Source: Mantis religiosa
Taxonomy: Eukaryota; Arthropoda; Insecta; Mantodea; Mantidae
Direction: 5' to 3'
Assembly: GCA_030765055.1 (NCBI GenBank)
Contig: CM060953.1
Location: 179,344,709 to 179,408,708 of the forward strand
Length of the DNA stretch: 64,000 nt
Below the pieces are notes generated by a model, which saw only the letters and a list, made by a program, of their open reading frames with translations, did no database searches and was not told the origin of the DNA. Position numbers and translations under genes: made by a program. Positions 1 through 11,345 of this stretch are shown piece after piece (positions within the stretch are counted from its first letter, which is position 1; every line of letters starts with the position of its first letter).

Positions 1-3000
1 GTTTCTCTGCAGCCTGCAAAAATTCCTTACAATAATAATTGTAACTGCAAATAGCTCATAAAGTTCATGTAATAAAGTTCTGAAGCTTTTAGGCAGAAAA
101 ATTCCAATTAAATCCACTAAACACAAATAGAATTGCTATTTGTTGATTATAAACGAAGAACATTAACAACTCTTGATAGTAAACATGTAAATATAATCAT
201 TGTGTCAATTCAGGTGTATACATTCTGTCTAAAACATTCAGTCATGAGGCAGCTTTATTTCTCGCTCAAAAATGTTGGTTAACTAAAATTCTATGCGACA
301 TTCTGCGAATTATATTCAGAGATGAAAGAAAGCGATGAATTTGTGTCGGCCCAATCGGATTGGTTACAGATCCCTGAGCTAATATGCAGCTTTTGTGATC
401 CGGACAAACACCTACATTTATCAGCTACAACTCATCTTTATGCAAACGTCAGTTACAAGTTCTCTTTACTAACAATGCAGCTAATTTTCGAACAAAATGA
501 TCAAAACCTTGTTCAGAACTCTGGCGAGACACAAAAGAAAGCAACACAGCACGTCGAAAACATTTTCCCCAGTGCAAAAAGTAATTAGCGAAACCATTGT
601 CACTCCACCACACCATATTTACACGACCCTGTGACACGCAACACATCACGTCTCTGTCAGCATGACGCTACCTTCCACAAATGATCTCTAAAAATAAACA
701 AAATATGTGTACCTTTGGAGTGCAGCCATAACTACCACGAACTAATGTTTTCAACTACAGCTCTGCGTTGTCCCTGGGCAGGAATCAGCATTTCAGTTCT
801 GCGGTTTTCTCTTCTCTGCCCCAAATAGGGCTTTTGGGGGCCTTAAACATATACCTCGATTCAACACTGTCCCATAAAGCTGCAGGAACCCGTAATAAAC
901 CGCTGAAAACGGCTATGCATGTAATTCCCGCTTAAAATATTATTGAAAGCTGAGTTAATCAAAGGGATATACAAGACTAGTATGAACAATATACCAATAT
1001 AACAAATACAGTTTCAAAATATGGCTCTGTATCACCAAAATCAGGTATACGTAAGGGCTATTTGTACTAACTCGCCATAAACCGCTTTATGTTAGACTTT
1101 ACTCCGTAGTTGAGGCACTAAACTCGGTCGTGTGATGCCGAGACAGAGTATATCAAAGGCCATAACCACAAAATTAGTTATTCAATGTTTATAACTCGAT
1201 ATTCCGAGTATAAAGGGAAATAGCTAATTTTGGTACGGATACACATTTGTCGGAAATGAACTATTAACCTCTATATATTACGATATTAAGAAGTTAACAC
1301 TTTGAGACAGTACATCGCAGAGATGATCCGATAAACAAACACTACGAGAAAGAAATTCAAGTAGAAAAAGGGTACCGATGCAGTTAATCTATTGTGACTT
1401 TGTGGGTTCGTCAAATTAAAAGTTCAAATCGTACGATATTTACACTCATTATGTATGTTATTCGAAATGAAATTTCTTAGTTATTCTCCTTTCTTATACT
1501 TTAAGATTTACTTAAGGGAAATAAAATGAATTTTTATATTTTCCAAATACGTCCAGAGGAAACTCCAATGGAGGGCCAACAAGATCCTGCTTTCTGTAGA
1601 GAAATAAATAACCGCAATTATCCCCAACAGTGCACATGTTTTCTGAAATACTAATCAATAACTTCGTGTACTCGCGTGATTCACTGTATTAATGTTAATG
1701 CAGCACAGAAAAAATTACCTACACGAAAAATATGAGCGCAATTAAGGTTAAAGGTATAGATAAGAGTAATTATGAGTTAAAGTACTGAGGGTAAAAATAT
1801 TTGGTAATAATACCACTAGCCTTTCTATCTAATATATGAGGTCTAAAGGATATCGATCTATTCATAATATAAGTAAGAAATTTTGATGTTTAAGCAAATA
1901 ATTAAGATTTCAGAGCAATTTCATTAGCAGTTCCTGAGATTTGCTTTTAGGGATGTAATTTTGCGATGTTCTGCGTCATTCTCCCACTTTCTCCTCCGAC
2001 TACAAGTACTAGAGGTGGTCGGCAACAAAACACTAATGGAATTAAACTCCTTGAACGGTAGCCAAACCGAAAAACAAAAGAGAAATGGGTTAACATTGTA
2101 TCCACTCTAGTAGCAGCAATGTCTACAGGAAAATCTCACCTTCCGGTGTAGTTTCACAAACGTACAACCAAAATTCAGTTTTATGATCCGAACGTATCTG
2201 CTTGGAGCACATGATCTTCATATGAAATTTTAGTTATTATAGCAAGCAAATTCTAACGTATATATTTCTATGAGTTCTAATGAATGTATGTTGTCGTTTT
2301 TACTTTCTTGCACAGTTTCAGAAAAACTTTTATTTTCATTTTAAGATGTCTTCAGCTTTTATCGAGATGGAAAGTGTACGGAGTGATTTGAATGATAATG
2401 GGGGGGGGGGGTTATAAACACCCATTATGAGGAAAAATGTGCTTTTAGAGGTTGAGATAATTTTAGACTTCGAAATTGCATTCCTGTGTCGTCATAAATG
2501 ATTTTACTGTCTGCGTTCCTACTTCTAGAAACCCTCCTTCCATTTTCTTAGTGCCTCACCATGTTTCTCCTACCCTTGGCACATATTTAAAACTAATCTC
2601 ATTCATTCTTGATATATTATTTTTCCATTTTTCTTTATAATGTCTATAATTTCAGCTAAAACTTAAAAAGTTTAATCTCTAGTAATTTGCTTACTTTTAA
2701 TGTGTTCGGTAAGTTGATATCGAATTTACGTATTCAATAAATAAAGAATCGTAACATATTACATATGAACATTTGGTATATTTGTTAATTGTGAACAAGA
2801 TGTTAGTTTAGCACTTTACCATGAGGTAGCTGGCTTCTAGGGGGGTGGTCCATCTGGTCGACACTTAGTAGCTGCTGACCGAAACAAATGTAACAAAAGG
2901 ACCACTTGGGTAGGAGAATTCTTGTGTGTGAATAATAAAGTTTCTTGAAAGGAATCTCGGACAGAGCTGGATGGGCCAACCACGAAGAAAGGCGTGGCTG

Positions 3001-3104
3001 GAGAAAGCATCTTTTCTTGCCATACATAAGCAATCATGTGTTATCGCGTAGTATACGTTCCCCATGCATAACTCCGGACATCAATATAGAGTGGTGCACA
3101 TTGG
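1..3104. other. AT-rich DNA without recognisable gene
   Basis: Only short open frames occur here (for example 322-588), with no domain I recognise and no codon pattern suggesting an exon. A 12-base G run lies at 2400-2411. Nothing matches the repeat families found elsewhere in the window. It may hold old, unrecognisable repeats. Confidence 0.6.
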
Positions 3105-3216
3105 TCGGCAATTTCGTCATTCTCTATGGACCCTGGGCTCATTTGAGCATCATTTCGCCCATTCCATTCATCGTCCGATATGACTTAACGTTGGAGGACG
3201 TAAAATTGCAAAAAAA
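3105..3216 (+). repeat. SINE-A, 3' fragment
   Basis: This matches the last ~110 bases of the window's commonest SINE: the TGGACCCTGGGCTCATTTGA block, then the ATATGACTTAACGTTGGAGG block and a short A run. The tRNA-like head with A and B boxes is missing. It is therefore a 5'-truncated or decayed copy. Confidence 0.75.
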
Positions 3217-3626
3217 TTCGCGATTTACGTAAATATCATAAAAAGAAGCAATTATTAAATAAGTCTTAAACTTGGATTCCAGTATCATCCTTGCTCCTAT
3301 ACACCCAGGCACACCCTAAGATCAGACTCCTGCTCGAGACAAGCTGGACACACATTGCTTCAAAGTTGCATAACGTTACTGGAAAAGTGGTGACAAAGTG
3401 TGTCGATGCGTGGGTGAAGATAAGTGATAGTACTGTTTACTGCCACCAGATGATGTTGCTACTTTCCATAGATGGCAATTGGAGCAGCAATTGTACCGTC
3501 TTGTGAGTACGCTTGTGGACATCAGTGAAACAACATGGAAGCAAACAAGCATGGGCAAAGGTGGACCGTGTAGTTTGTCTGGAGGGAAGTGGCCATATGT
3601 GGGGAGGCTACACAAAGTAGCAGGTT

Positions 3627-4200
3627 CGTGTTTCGTTGGGTGTCCAAATTCAAAGACGGCAGGGGCTGTGCTGAAAAACACAAAATCACTGGGCAACTGA
3701 ACAACTGCTAACAAACCAAACGATACCCAGCTTGTTAATGCCCTGATATCGGAGAACAGGCGAATCACATTTGATGCATTAGTGCAGGCAATATGTCTAT
3801 CACGGGGAACCCTCCACGCAGATTTGATGATGAAAAAGGTGTGTCCACAATGAGTGCCACATATCGTCACCAATGTTAAGAAAGAGAAGCGTGTAGTGGA
3901 ATGCCAACAGTTGCGCAACAGTACAGAGCAGATCCAGAGGAATTCTTTGTGAAATTGGTCACCGTCGACGAGTCATGGTTTTTCCACGAGACTCCGGAAA
4001 AGAAACGCCACCTATGCAGTGGAAGCCTGCTACGAGGCCTCGTCCCAAAAAAGCAGGGCCAGGACTATTCGTTGGGAAACACGTGGCAATTGTGTTACAG
4101 GGTCAGGAAGGAATGCCGCAGGTGGACTGGCTCCTTCCCAATACAGCCACTGACAGTGAACGGTCATGCAATTCATTGCCCCAATTCCGCCGACGAATTC
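3627..4200 (+). pseudogene. mariner transposase, N-terminal half (broken)
   Basis: Translating three frames gives a mariner-type transposase in order. First comes the end of the helix-turn-helix region (WVSKFKDGRG). The second DNA-binding helix block (ISENRRITFDALVQA) follows, then the linker (VPHIVTNVKKEKR) and the first catalytic aspartate in VTVDESWFFH near 3960-3985. Stops occur around 3713, 3852 and 3949, with frame changes after residue blocks, so it is dead. The protein continues at 5226 after a LINE insertion. A family member is ~345 residues and cuts and pastes DNA at TA sites. The first ~60 residues are not recognisable upstream. Confidence 0.85.
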
Positions 4201-5225
4201 ATTCATTCATTCTTCTGTTGGCAGGCTGAGGGACAGCCCGTGGTTTGTCATGCGTATACCTGTCCTAGGAAGGACTTAACCACGTATGTCGGGATGTGGG
4301 TATTGCAGGATTGCGGTTTGAATTTAGATTAATGAAAAGACAGCCTAAGCTCCTCAACGGTTGAGAAATCATGTGCAACAGCCAGTTGTGCACCACTGGG
4401 TGAAAATTTTGAAAGGAAAAGAAAAATTGGTTGAATTATGCAGAATAATCCAGGCAATTCTTGGGTGGGAAAATTTGGTAGAATAACCTTAGGGTTACCG
4501 GTTATACCCACAAACCATACGGGGAAACCGGTACCGCTTTAGGCGGCGTTCATTGGGACGATAATCCCCAAGAGACCTAACCAGGGCGCTCTGGTTATGA
4601 GGTTAACTCTCGTAGAATTTCTTGGCCTGTTGTCTACTCACATACTCCAAATAAAAGAGAGATGAGGTTTCATGGGGTAGTCTCACGGGAAAGCGTCTGC
4701 ATATAGAATAGATAATCCGAAGACATCTGTCCTGTAAACCTCGTAAGAGCAGCATGTTCGAGACCGCAGTCATGCCCCAGAATTCGCACGCATAAAGCAT
4801 AATAGGATGCACTAAAGCCTTGAAAATACGTAGCTTAAGATGGACAGGCATTGTAAACCCTATCATCAGTTATAGCGAAGCCGAGGCTCCGCATGCCCTT
4901 TGCGACAGGTCCTGGATGTGCTCCCTAAAAGTTAGACCCTTGTCCAGCTTAACTCCCAGGTATTTTATGGAATTCGTCCACCCTATCCTTCGCCCAGAAT
5001 AGGCAAACGTGGGAAGATTGGCGGGAAAGTGGCGCTTGGTAAACAAAATGGCTTGGCTTTTCTCCGTATTACTGGACAATCGCCAGAGCTTGCACCATTC
5101 CTGGGCGAGGCTTAAGTGTCTCTGTATGGGGTTAAAATCTCTGCGTGTGTATCTATCTGTGCAAAAGAGTAGCACGCCAACAGCAAATTGAGCTATGTTA
5201 ACGTGCAACTCAGTGGGAAAGTCCG
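4201..5225 (-). mobile_element. 5'-truncated Jockey-like LINE inside a mariner
   Basis: The minus strand encodes the palm and thumb end of a non-LTR reverse transcriptase. About 4870-5200 reads LAQEWCKLWRLSSNTEKSQ and then SIKYLGVKLDKGLTFREHI. After a frame change, 4603-4866 reads LVHPIMLYACEFWG. The catalytic box, normally FADD, reads FAVG near 5175-5190, so both aspartates are lost. The 3' UTR occupies ~4220-4600. The element ends in a short GAAT-repeat tail (4197-4213 on the plus strand). It is truncated upstream of the catalytic box and splits the mariner gene at 3627-5572. The exact insertion points are uncertain by ~20 bases. Confidence 0.8.
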
Positions 5226-5572
5226 AAGCATTCAACAATGCCGCCATCAAAAATTGGGGCCTTGGTATTCTCCAACAAGACAATGCAAGACTCCATGCCA
5301 GTCGCAGGTCCATGGCAACCATTCGTACAGTAGGGTTTACTGTGCTGCCACATCGTTCATATTCACCCGATTTGGCTCGCTCCTAGTGACTATGTCCTAT
5401 TCGACTCGATAAAAAGGTCATGAAGGGCAAGAATTTCACCATTAATGAGGAACTTCATGCAGTTGTCCATCAGTGGCGTCGGGATACCCTCAAAGAATGG
5501 TTTGCTTTGCAAATGTGGAAGGTGCCAGAACGATTAAACAAGTGCATAGACATTGGCGGGGAATACCTGTAA
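5226..5572 (+). pseudogene. mariner transposase, C-terminal half (broken)
   Basis: This resumes the transposase begun at 3627. It carries the second catalytic aspartate (LQQDNARLHA) and the YSPDLA motif, then the C-terminal block KGKNFTINEELHAVVHQW. It ends in RLNKCIDIGGEYL followed by TAA at 5570-5572. A 4-base duplication (GCTC GCTC, ~5377-5384) shifts the frame just before the third aspartate (PSDY). With the four bases ignored, D-to-D spacing is 34, the mariner signature. Another lesion lies near the KKVMKG block. Confidence 0.85.
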
Positions 5573-5822
5573 GGTTACCTGAATGAGTTTGTTCAATAAA
5601 TGGTCCCAATCACTTATAAACGCCCTAGTGTATGTAAAATTTTTAAATGAATTTGTCTTGACTTAATCTTGTGCAATAAAGTTGGTGTAAATTTTCAAAG
5701 CATTAACGTATATGTACGTGTACGTATCTTCCAATACCTTTAAGAGTTTGCGCCAGTGGTGGCTGGTGGGTTAAAATATTGGTGGTGCACAAATGAAGAA
5801 TACAGAGTAGTAATGACTCACC

Positions 5823-6604
5823 TATTTATACAGATTCTCTGCTCTACTCTCCATAGATCTGATCTTCATAACAAACTCTCTCTCTCAATTGAAAGCGCTG
5901 CTAATGCTGACAATCGGTCCTGTGACATTATGTTCCTAAGGAAAAGTTTTTATTCCTTTTAAAGTTGAGAAACAGCATTCTGCTTCAGCGGTACATATTG
6001 GCATAGTTAACAGTACTCGGAGGAGTCTGACATATTCGCTGAATGTGTGACATTCCACGAAATTCCTCTCGACTGTAAATTACAGTCAGTTTTCTACGAA
6101 TTTTTGTTCCAATGATAAAAGGATAGAACCTTATTGTTTCTCTAAGGGAATCCTCTGGAAATGTCTTAGAAATTTTCTTGATGAAACAAAGTTGAGGCTA
6201 CCAGATGTCCCCTGAAGCTAAATCTGTCCTTTGCTTCTTTAAGAATGTCACATACTTCAAGAGCTTCTCTTCTTTTCACATCATGATCTTCTATTCTTCT
6301 CCTCTTAATTACAGTTTCTTCGTGTTCCTCGATATCCACGCTATTTCTCACCTTTTGCACTTCCCTTTCAAATGCGTTTAGCTGGGCGATGGAAAATGTT
6401 GCATTGCAGTCTCGTTTCTGCAGCTGATTGTACAAAATGTCCACATGTGGCATGATCTTGTAGAAGAAAGACAGCCAGAATACAAAATTATAATCTTTCA
6501 TAGTGGCCATAAACGCAGAAGCCTGAACAAGTGTGGCGTTGTTTAACAGAGCTCTCTTCTGAATAACCTCCATGCATTTAATTAAATTCTCCCTGTGTTC
6601 GAAA
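5823..6604 (-). pseudogene. hAT-family transposase C-terminal part (ZMYM1-like)
   Basis: The minus-strand open frame 6166-6573 reads FFYKIMPHVDILYNQLQKRD and later KRRRIEDHDVKRREALEVCD. Both resemble the catalytic core of hAT transposases related to zinc finger MYM-type protein 1. Reading on with frame changes, 5823-6165 gives LTVIYSREEFRG, then a CCFSTLK-like block, then IMSQDRLSALAALSIERE. That is the hAT dimerisation region, ending at a stop near 5823. No zinc finger or N-terminal half is visible, so this is a fragment. Domesticated ZMYM genes look similar, but the frameshifts argue for a dead transposon. Confidence 0.75.
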
Positions 6605-7750
6605 AGCAGAGCACACAGAAGCTAAGCCTGAAGGTCACGCTATAGCCGTTGCTAAGAGTAGGAGGAGCTAGGTTTATAAACCTCCATTTCAGCAATGTAT
6701 AAGAAGCCACTCCCATCTCTTCACCTTCCCGCAACCCACTCAGAGAGCCTACATTTGGGCGAAATCTTAGGTTAACACTTCGCTGCAAACCTGGCGGCTC
6801 CTACAGCTAATCATTGTTTATTTCGACTTCTGCGGTCATGGGCAGCTACAGACGATAAGCGTAATTGAAACATGTTTGTATATAAAACAATGCAAACAAG
6901 TACAGCTTTAATGTGCAAAATGCACCTGTTGTATATTCAGAATCAGTGGGTGTAGCGCAAACCTGCAACCTTATGGAGGAACCGCCCCTGGTTTGCGCTA
7001 TACTCTCCGCTTTCTGTTGCGAACTTGTGTAACCATGAGACAAAAATCCCATGGATATAGAACACGAGACAAGTTTTCCCTTTCTATTAACCAAACTTCC
7101 AATACAAGTTGTCCTTTAATCTTTTCTAGAGCCAATAACCTCACTCGGCAAATCCTCCCTTATCACAAGAGCCGTTTGATTCCTACCACGCATCGCATGT
7201 GTAGAGTTTCGGGTTTTAATTTCCGTTTCACTCACGCAAACAGATGAAACCTGTTCACCAACTTTTTCCGCGCGTTTGCACGGTTGTTATTTATCTGCCA
7301 ATGGACATTCAGCCTCGTATGTTTTATATTACGTTGCAAGCAAATGTTAGAATTACTAAACGACTACTAAAATAACTCACCATAATGTATCATGTTTACT
7401 TATTTGTAACTTTAAACCATTTGATGAACTCACGTTGTAGGAGAACATTTGCTTGTGAAATGTAGTACATTTAATTAGACAGTGTAGGCAGAGGAAGCAT
7501 TCCATTCCACACAAAAACTCGATACCAAGATTTTACTGGATACACGTTTTGAAGTCCACTGAATGCACAAAATGAATATACCAAGTACATAAAAAGATCC
7601 ACACGCGATTAAAATACCGTGTGGTTACCTTCATAAAAACGATACGTACAGTCTTAGACAAAAAGAGTACCTGTCAGAATCAAAGTTCGATTCCGTTGGA
7701 AGCATTCGATGACGCTGCACTCACAATATGCGCTTTAGGAAGTGCGTTCA
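6605..7750. other. no recognisable gene
   Basis: Short overlapping frames near 6846-7247 run on both strands with no known motif. The remainder is AT-rich. I see no match to the SINE, LINE or mariner families of this window. Confidence 0.5.
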
Positions 7751-7860
7751 AGGACTGGGACCAGATAGGAACTTGTTTTTAATACACGTGGACTCTCTGT
7801 GAATGCATGACAGATGGCAGCATTGTACAGTACACAGATCTGTAGTGGCAACGACGAGAG

Positions 7861-8463
7861 TTGGGACAGTTTTTGATACTTAAAATGACAACGTTTTCAT
7901 TGCAAGAACAGCGTGTGATCATTCTCCATTTTCGTGGTGTGACACTTATTGAAAATCATCACCAGTTGAATGGGGAATCTGCTGATGGTACCATGGATGT
8001 GTCTAATATGCGTTCCTGGGTGCAACAGTTCAATGTAGGCAGAACATCGTGTGACAACAAACCATGACAGTTGAGTGAGGCATGTGGTGATGGTACCATG
8101 GATGTGTCTAATGTGCGTTCCTGGGTGCGACAGTTCAATGAAGGCAGAACATCGTGTGACAACAAACCATGACAGTTGAGTGAGGCATGTGATGATGGTA
8201 CCATGGATGTGTCTAATGTGCGTTCCTGGGTGCGACAGTTCAATGAAGGCAGAACATCGTGTGACAACAAACCATGACAGTTAAGTGAGGCATGTGGTGA
8301 TGGTATCATGGATGTGTCTAATGTGCATTCCTGGGTGCGACAGTTCAATGAAGGCAGAACATCGTGTGACAACAAACCAAGACAGTCACGGCCTCGCACC
8401 AGCCGGTCTGACAACATGATCCAGCGAGTGGAGAAGATTCTTTCGCAGGATCGCCGACTGAGC
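7861..8463 (+). pseudogene. mariner transposase N-terminus, tandemly duplicated
   Basis: The frame opens at 7861-7887 with FSLQEQRVIILHFRGV, the first helix-turn-helix of a mariner-type transposase. The block DGTMDVSN-RSWVRQFNEGR then repeats four times in the same frame. Each of the first three copies ends in CDNKP followed by TGA, and the fourth reads CDNKPRQSRPRTSRSDN and continues to DRRLS. The stops make translation through the block impossible. The homologous minus-strand start lies at 8704-8466. The catalytic domain is absent. Confidence 0.8.
7966..8385 (+). repeat. 4 x 105 bp direct tandem repeat
   Basis: Unit starts are 7966, 8071, 8176 and 8281, so the period is exactly 105 bases (35 codons). 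The units are nearly identical and the first is the most diverged. Each covers the end of the DNA-binding region of the transposase. The minus-strand arm of the palindrome has only one unit, so the expansion happened after the inverted duplication or in one arm only. Confidence 0.9.
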
Positions 8464-8465
8464 AC

Positions 8466-8704
8466 TTTCAGATCTTCAATTAGGATTGTGTGCACAGATA
8501 TCACGGAAATGCCAATTTTGGAGGCGATGTCTGCAGGCGTCTTGGTTTGTTGTCACACAATGTTCTGCCCTCCTTGAACTGTCGCACCCAGGAACGCACA
8601 TCCATGGTACCATCACCACATGTCACACTCAACTGGCAATGAATTTCAATAAGTTTCACGCCACGAAAATGGAGAAAATGAATGATTACACGCTGTTCTT
8701 GCAA
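8466..8704 (-). pseudogene. mariner transposase N-terminus, inverted copy
   Basis: On the minus strand this reads LQEQRVIIHFLHFRG, then SWVRQFKEGRTLCDNKP. After a frame change it reads ADIASKIGISV and HTILIEDLKVL. It extends slightly further into the transposase than the plus-strand copy and has a single copy of the 105 bp block. It meets the plus copy tail to tail near 8465. Confidence 0.75.
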
Positions 8705-8830
8705 TGAAATCGTCTCGCCATTTTATGTGTCAAAATATGCGCTGTACAGTGCTGCCATTTCTGTCACACATTCACAAAGAGTCCACGTGTATTTAAAAAA
8801 AACAGAAGTTCCTATCTGATCCGAGTCCTC

Positions 8831-8852
8831 AAAAAAAAAAAAAAAAAAAAAA
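8831..8852 (+). repeat. A22 homopolymer
   Basis: A pure run of 22 A immediately follows the outer end of the fold-back mariner. It could be a retroposon tail or an assembly-sensitive homopolymer. Confidence 0.9.
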
Positions 8853-9039
8853 TAGGAGATGCTATAACTGGAAAGCACCTGGCTTCATTTCAAAATTATG
8901 CGGCAGATTGGGAGATGTTTTCTGGCTTGGCCGTAAGCATGGTACCCGAACGTGAAACAGGAACTTTGGTCCTTGGATCAATTATTTATTTAATAATATG
9001 TTTAGTAATTACTCATAAATTTAAGAACTGTAAATAATT

Positions 9040-9660
9040 ATGTTAAAGCAAAATTGTAGACTTGAAGAAACATTGAGATGGACCTGGGCAGACTTACGTG
9101 AGAAACCCTGCAGTCCCGGACGACAGCCTAGAACGAGCGGATGTTTGACAATAGAATGGTATGCTAGCTATTTTACGTACCGTTATACAGGTCAATACAT
9201 CCTTAGTTTTGCTAGTGACGCGGTGCTGCGTGTATATAAGAGGGTGGTAACCCCTACTCATTACTCAGTTACTACTTGGTTGCTACTCAGTTGTTGCTCA
9301 TTGCAGTATTGTATACCTCCGTCAGGTGTGTTCGACGAAGTACCGCGTCTTATAAAATGTACTATAAAATGTCCACCGGAAGTGCAGTTAAGTGCCCGGG
9401 TTCCACGAATGCAAGGACGAATAAAAGCAGTTAAGAGTTTATCGTTGGTTTGTGTTGTCTCAACCGTAACCCCTGAGAACCCAAAAAGAATCCATGCAGG
9501 AGAAGCCGCTAGAGCCCTGGGTACAGCAAGCAGCCGACGACGACGTGGAGACCGAGGAAGGAGTCCCGACGTCGACCCAGGTACGTGGAGCCGGGAGGCA
9601 GAGAGGTAGTACTGCCGCAAACGGTAAAACCCATGTGTCTGGTAAGTGGACCGACATGAG
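9040..9660 (+). promoter_or_regulatory. LTR-like promoter/polyA block
   Basis: A TATA box (TATATAAG, 9233-9240) is followed by pyrimidine-rich ACTCAGTTACTACT repeats. About 180 bases downstream comes AATAAA (9420-9425) with a GT-rich stretch (GTTGGTTTGTGTTG). This order fits U3-R-U5 of a solo LTR. A 189-codon open frame crosses it but is low-complexity at the end and matches nothing I know. No gag or pol follows, so a solo LTR is inference. Terminal TG/CA and a target duplication were not resolved. Confidence 0.35.
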
Positions 9661-10295
9661 TTCGAATCCTTAATGTGCATGTTTATTTTTCTTGTTACTT
9701 TAATAGCAATGCCTTATGTTTACCTTGCAAAAGATAAATAATAATATTTTAAACAATTAATTTATAAAACAGCAAATAACATATTCCTGTCGTTTTCAAA
9801 CTAAATGCAATGTTAATACAAAAATGTCTTAATATTGGTTGTGTAAAAACTCGGGCTCATTCATTTGTTATGAATGGTGCTGACATATAATGCGAAGTAT
9901 CCTCACGTAAAACTTTCTCATCCATGTCCCGCAAAATGAGGGCAGTAATAGAAGCAGAGGGTTTACATACCCGCTACTTCCATTTGTATTTGTTTTTACA
10001 TATAGTTATTTCGTTTAGTTTAAAAACAGACTGTTTCAGTTTATATGTGTGATCATAAATGTCATGTAAAAGAAAAGCTGACTGTAGATTATTGACATAG
10101 TGACGAAGTTTGAAGGCGGTTCAACAAAAAAAAAAAAAAAAAAAAAGGAAAGATAGGAATTTTAGAAATTCGTATTATTTTATGAACTGAAGCCCCATGT
10201 ACACGGCTATTCCTGACACACTCTGTTCTTTCCATTCTTAAGAAATTCTTTTACACGTAAGGGATTTCTAACATGTATCACTTCGAGGCACCTGA
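9661..10295. other. no gene; A21 run
   Basis: AT-rich sequence with a homopolymer of 21 A at 10126-10146 and nothing else recognisable. Confidence 0.6.
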
Positions 10296-10309
10296 CCTTT
10301 AAGCTAATA

Positions 10310-10388
<79 letters not shown>

Positions 10389-10637
10389 TGTTTAACGCCC
10401 GCTTTTACTTCATACGGCACCGCAGGCGGTGACACTGATGATACATGAGATGAAGATGGAGAACCGGTGGAATGAGATGGCGGGGGAAACCGGAGGTCCC
10501 GGAGAAAACCCGCCCCAACGCCGTGTTGTACACCACAAATCTGACTTTGCGGTCGCCTGGGATCGAACCCGGGCCGCCTTGGTGAGAGCCAAGCGGTCTA
10601 ACCACTGAGCCACGGCGCGGCCTTTAAGCTAATATTA
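10296..10637 (-). mobile_element. SINE-B (tRNA-Glu-like) with target-site duplications
   Basis: On the minus strand the element starts at 10620 with a tRNA-like head. The A box is GTGGCTCAGTGG, the anticodon loop CTCTCAC is closed by CTTGG/CCAAG, and the B box is GGGTTCGATCC. The CTC anticodon suggests a tRNA-Glu ancestor. The body ends in a long (AC)n tail, seen as (GT)n at 10313-10386. It is flanked by identical 17-base direct repeats, CCTTTAAGCTAATATTA, at 10296-10312 and 10621-10637. This is a clear retroposition event, and the perfect duplications and long clean tail suggest it is fairly recent. Confidence 0.93.
10313..10386 (+). repeat. (GT)37 microsatellite, SINE-B tail
   Basis: A pure dinucleotide run of about 74 bases that forms the 3' tail of the minus-strand SINE-B. 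Confidence 0.95.
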
Positions 10638-10836
10638 TATTTGTGAATGAATTATAGGGAACATCAATTTTTTAGTTACAAAGGCTATTTTTGAATACTT
10701 AAAATGAACCGCCAATGACCTTCTCTCACAACAAAATCTTATCTAGTGCGATCCATTCAAACCTGAACTACTTCAATTGCCATATTTGAACCAATTATAG
10801 GATACATGTGCAATTTTGGGAGAATATAATACATAA

Positions 10837-11345
10837 TTGGGAGATTACATTACACTATTTACATGTGAGAGAAAATGTTGGAAGTGTCCTCCATCAGCAT
10901 CTATACATGATACGACTGTAGACACTGAAGTTTATATGGATATCTTCAAGACATTTGTGGAGCAGCTAAATGATTTCGAACTGAGAGAAGGTTATTTCCA
11001 GCAAGATGGAGCAACGTGCCATACATCTGATGACACCATGGAACTTGTAACCAGTTTATTTGATAGTCGAATAATCTCAAAAGATTTGTGGCCCCCCACA
11101 TCCCCTGAGCTAATATCACCAGATTTTTTTATGTGGGGGTATATAAAAATAGTGTGTACAAGAATAGGCTACGGACAATATATGTTCTCAAGGAATCCAT
11201 TCAACCCGAAATAGGTAACATTGGCGAGGATACTCTCCGTAAAACTTTAGAGAATATGACGAGACGAGTGCAAACATTGATTTTAATACGCAATCATTTA
11301 CTGACCTCATCATTTGTTTATAAAATTATCAACTTTAACCATTAA
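10837..11345 (+). pseudogene. Tc1/mariner-superfamily transposase C-terminal part
   Basis: Frame 1 (10837-11150) contains YFQQDGATCHTS with the second catalytic aspartate, then IISKDLWPPTSPE and SPDFFMWGYIK with the third. A one-base shift near 11140 moves the protein to the next frame, SVYKNRLRTI and on to 11345. Thirty-eight residues separate the two aspartates, more than mariner's 34. It therefore belongs to another branch of the IS630/Tc1/mariner group, of the WGYIKNKVY type common in insects. The N-terminal half and first aspartate are not visible. Confidence 0.75.

Larger units (their letters stand above)
7751..8829. mobile_element. fold-back mariner made of two 5' ends
   Basis: The left arm (7751 to ~8464) and right arm (8829 back to ~8466) are inverted copies of the same mariner 5' end. 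Both begin with matching non-coding sequence (AGATAGGAACTT and ACACGTGGACTCT blocks). Both then run into the same transposase start region (LQEQRVII, then SWVRQF, then CDNKP). The plus copy stops in DRRLS and the minus copy in HTILIEDLKVL, so they meet near 8465 with almost no spacer. No catalytic domain is present. The element is non-autonomous and non-coding as it stands. Confidence 0.8.

Noticed and set aside
3376..3918. 180-codon minus-strand frame
   Set aside because: Opposite strand of the mariner pseudogene starting at 3627, with no motif of its own.
7959..8504. 181-codon minus-strand frame with internal repeats
   Set aside because: Antisense of the 4 x 105 bp repeat; the repeated peptide is a by-product. 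Only its first part (~8466-8504) belongs to the inverted mariner copy.
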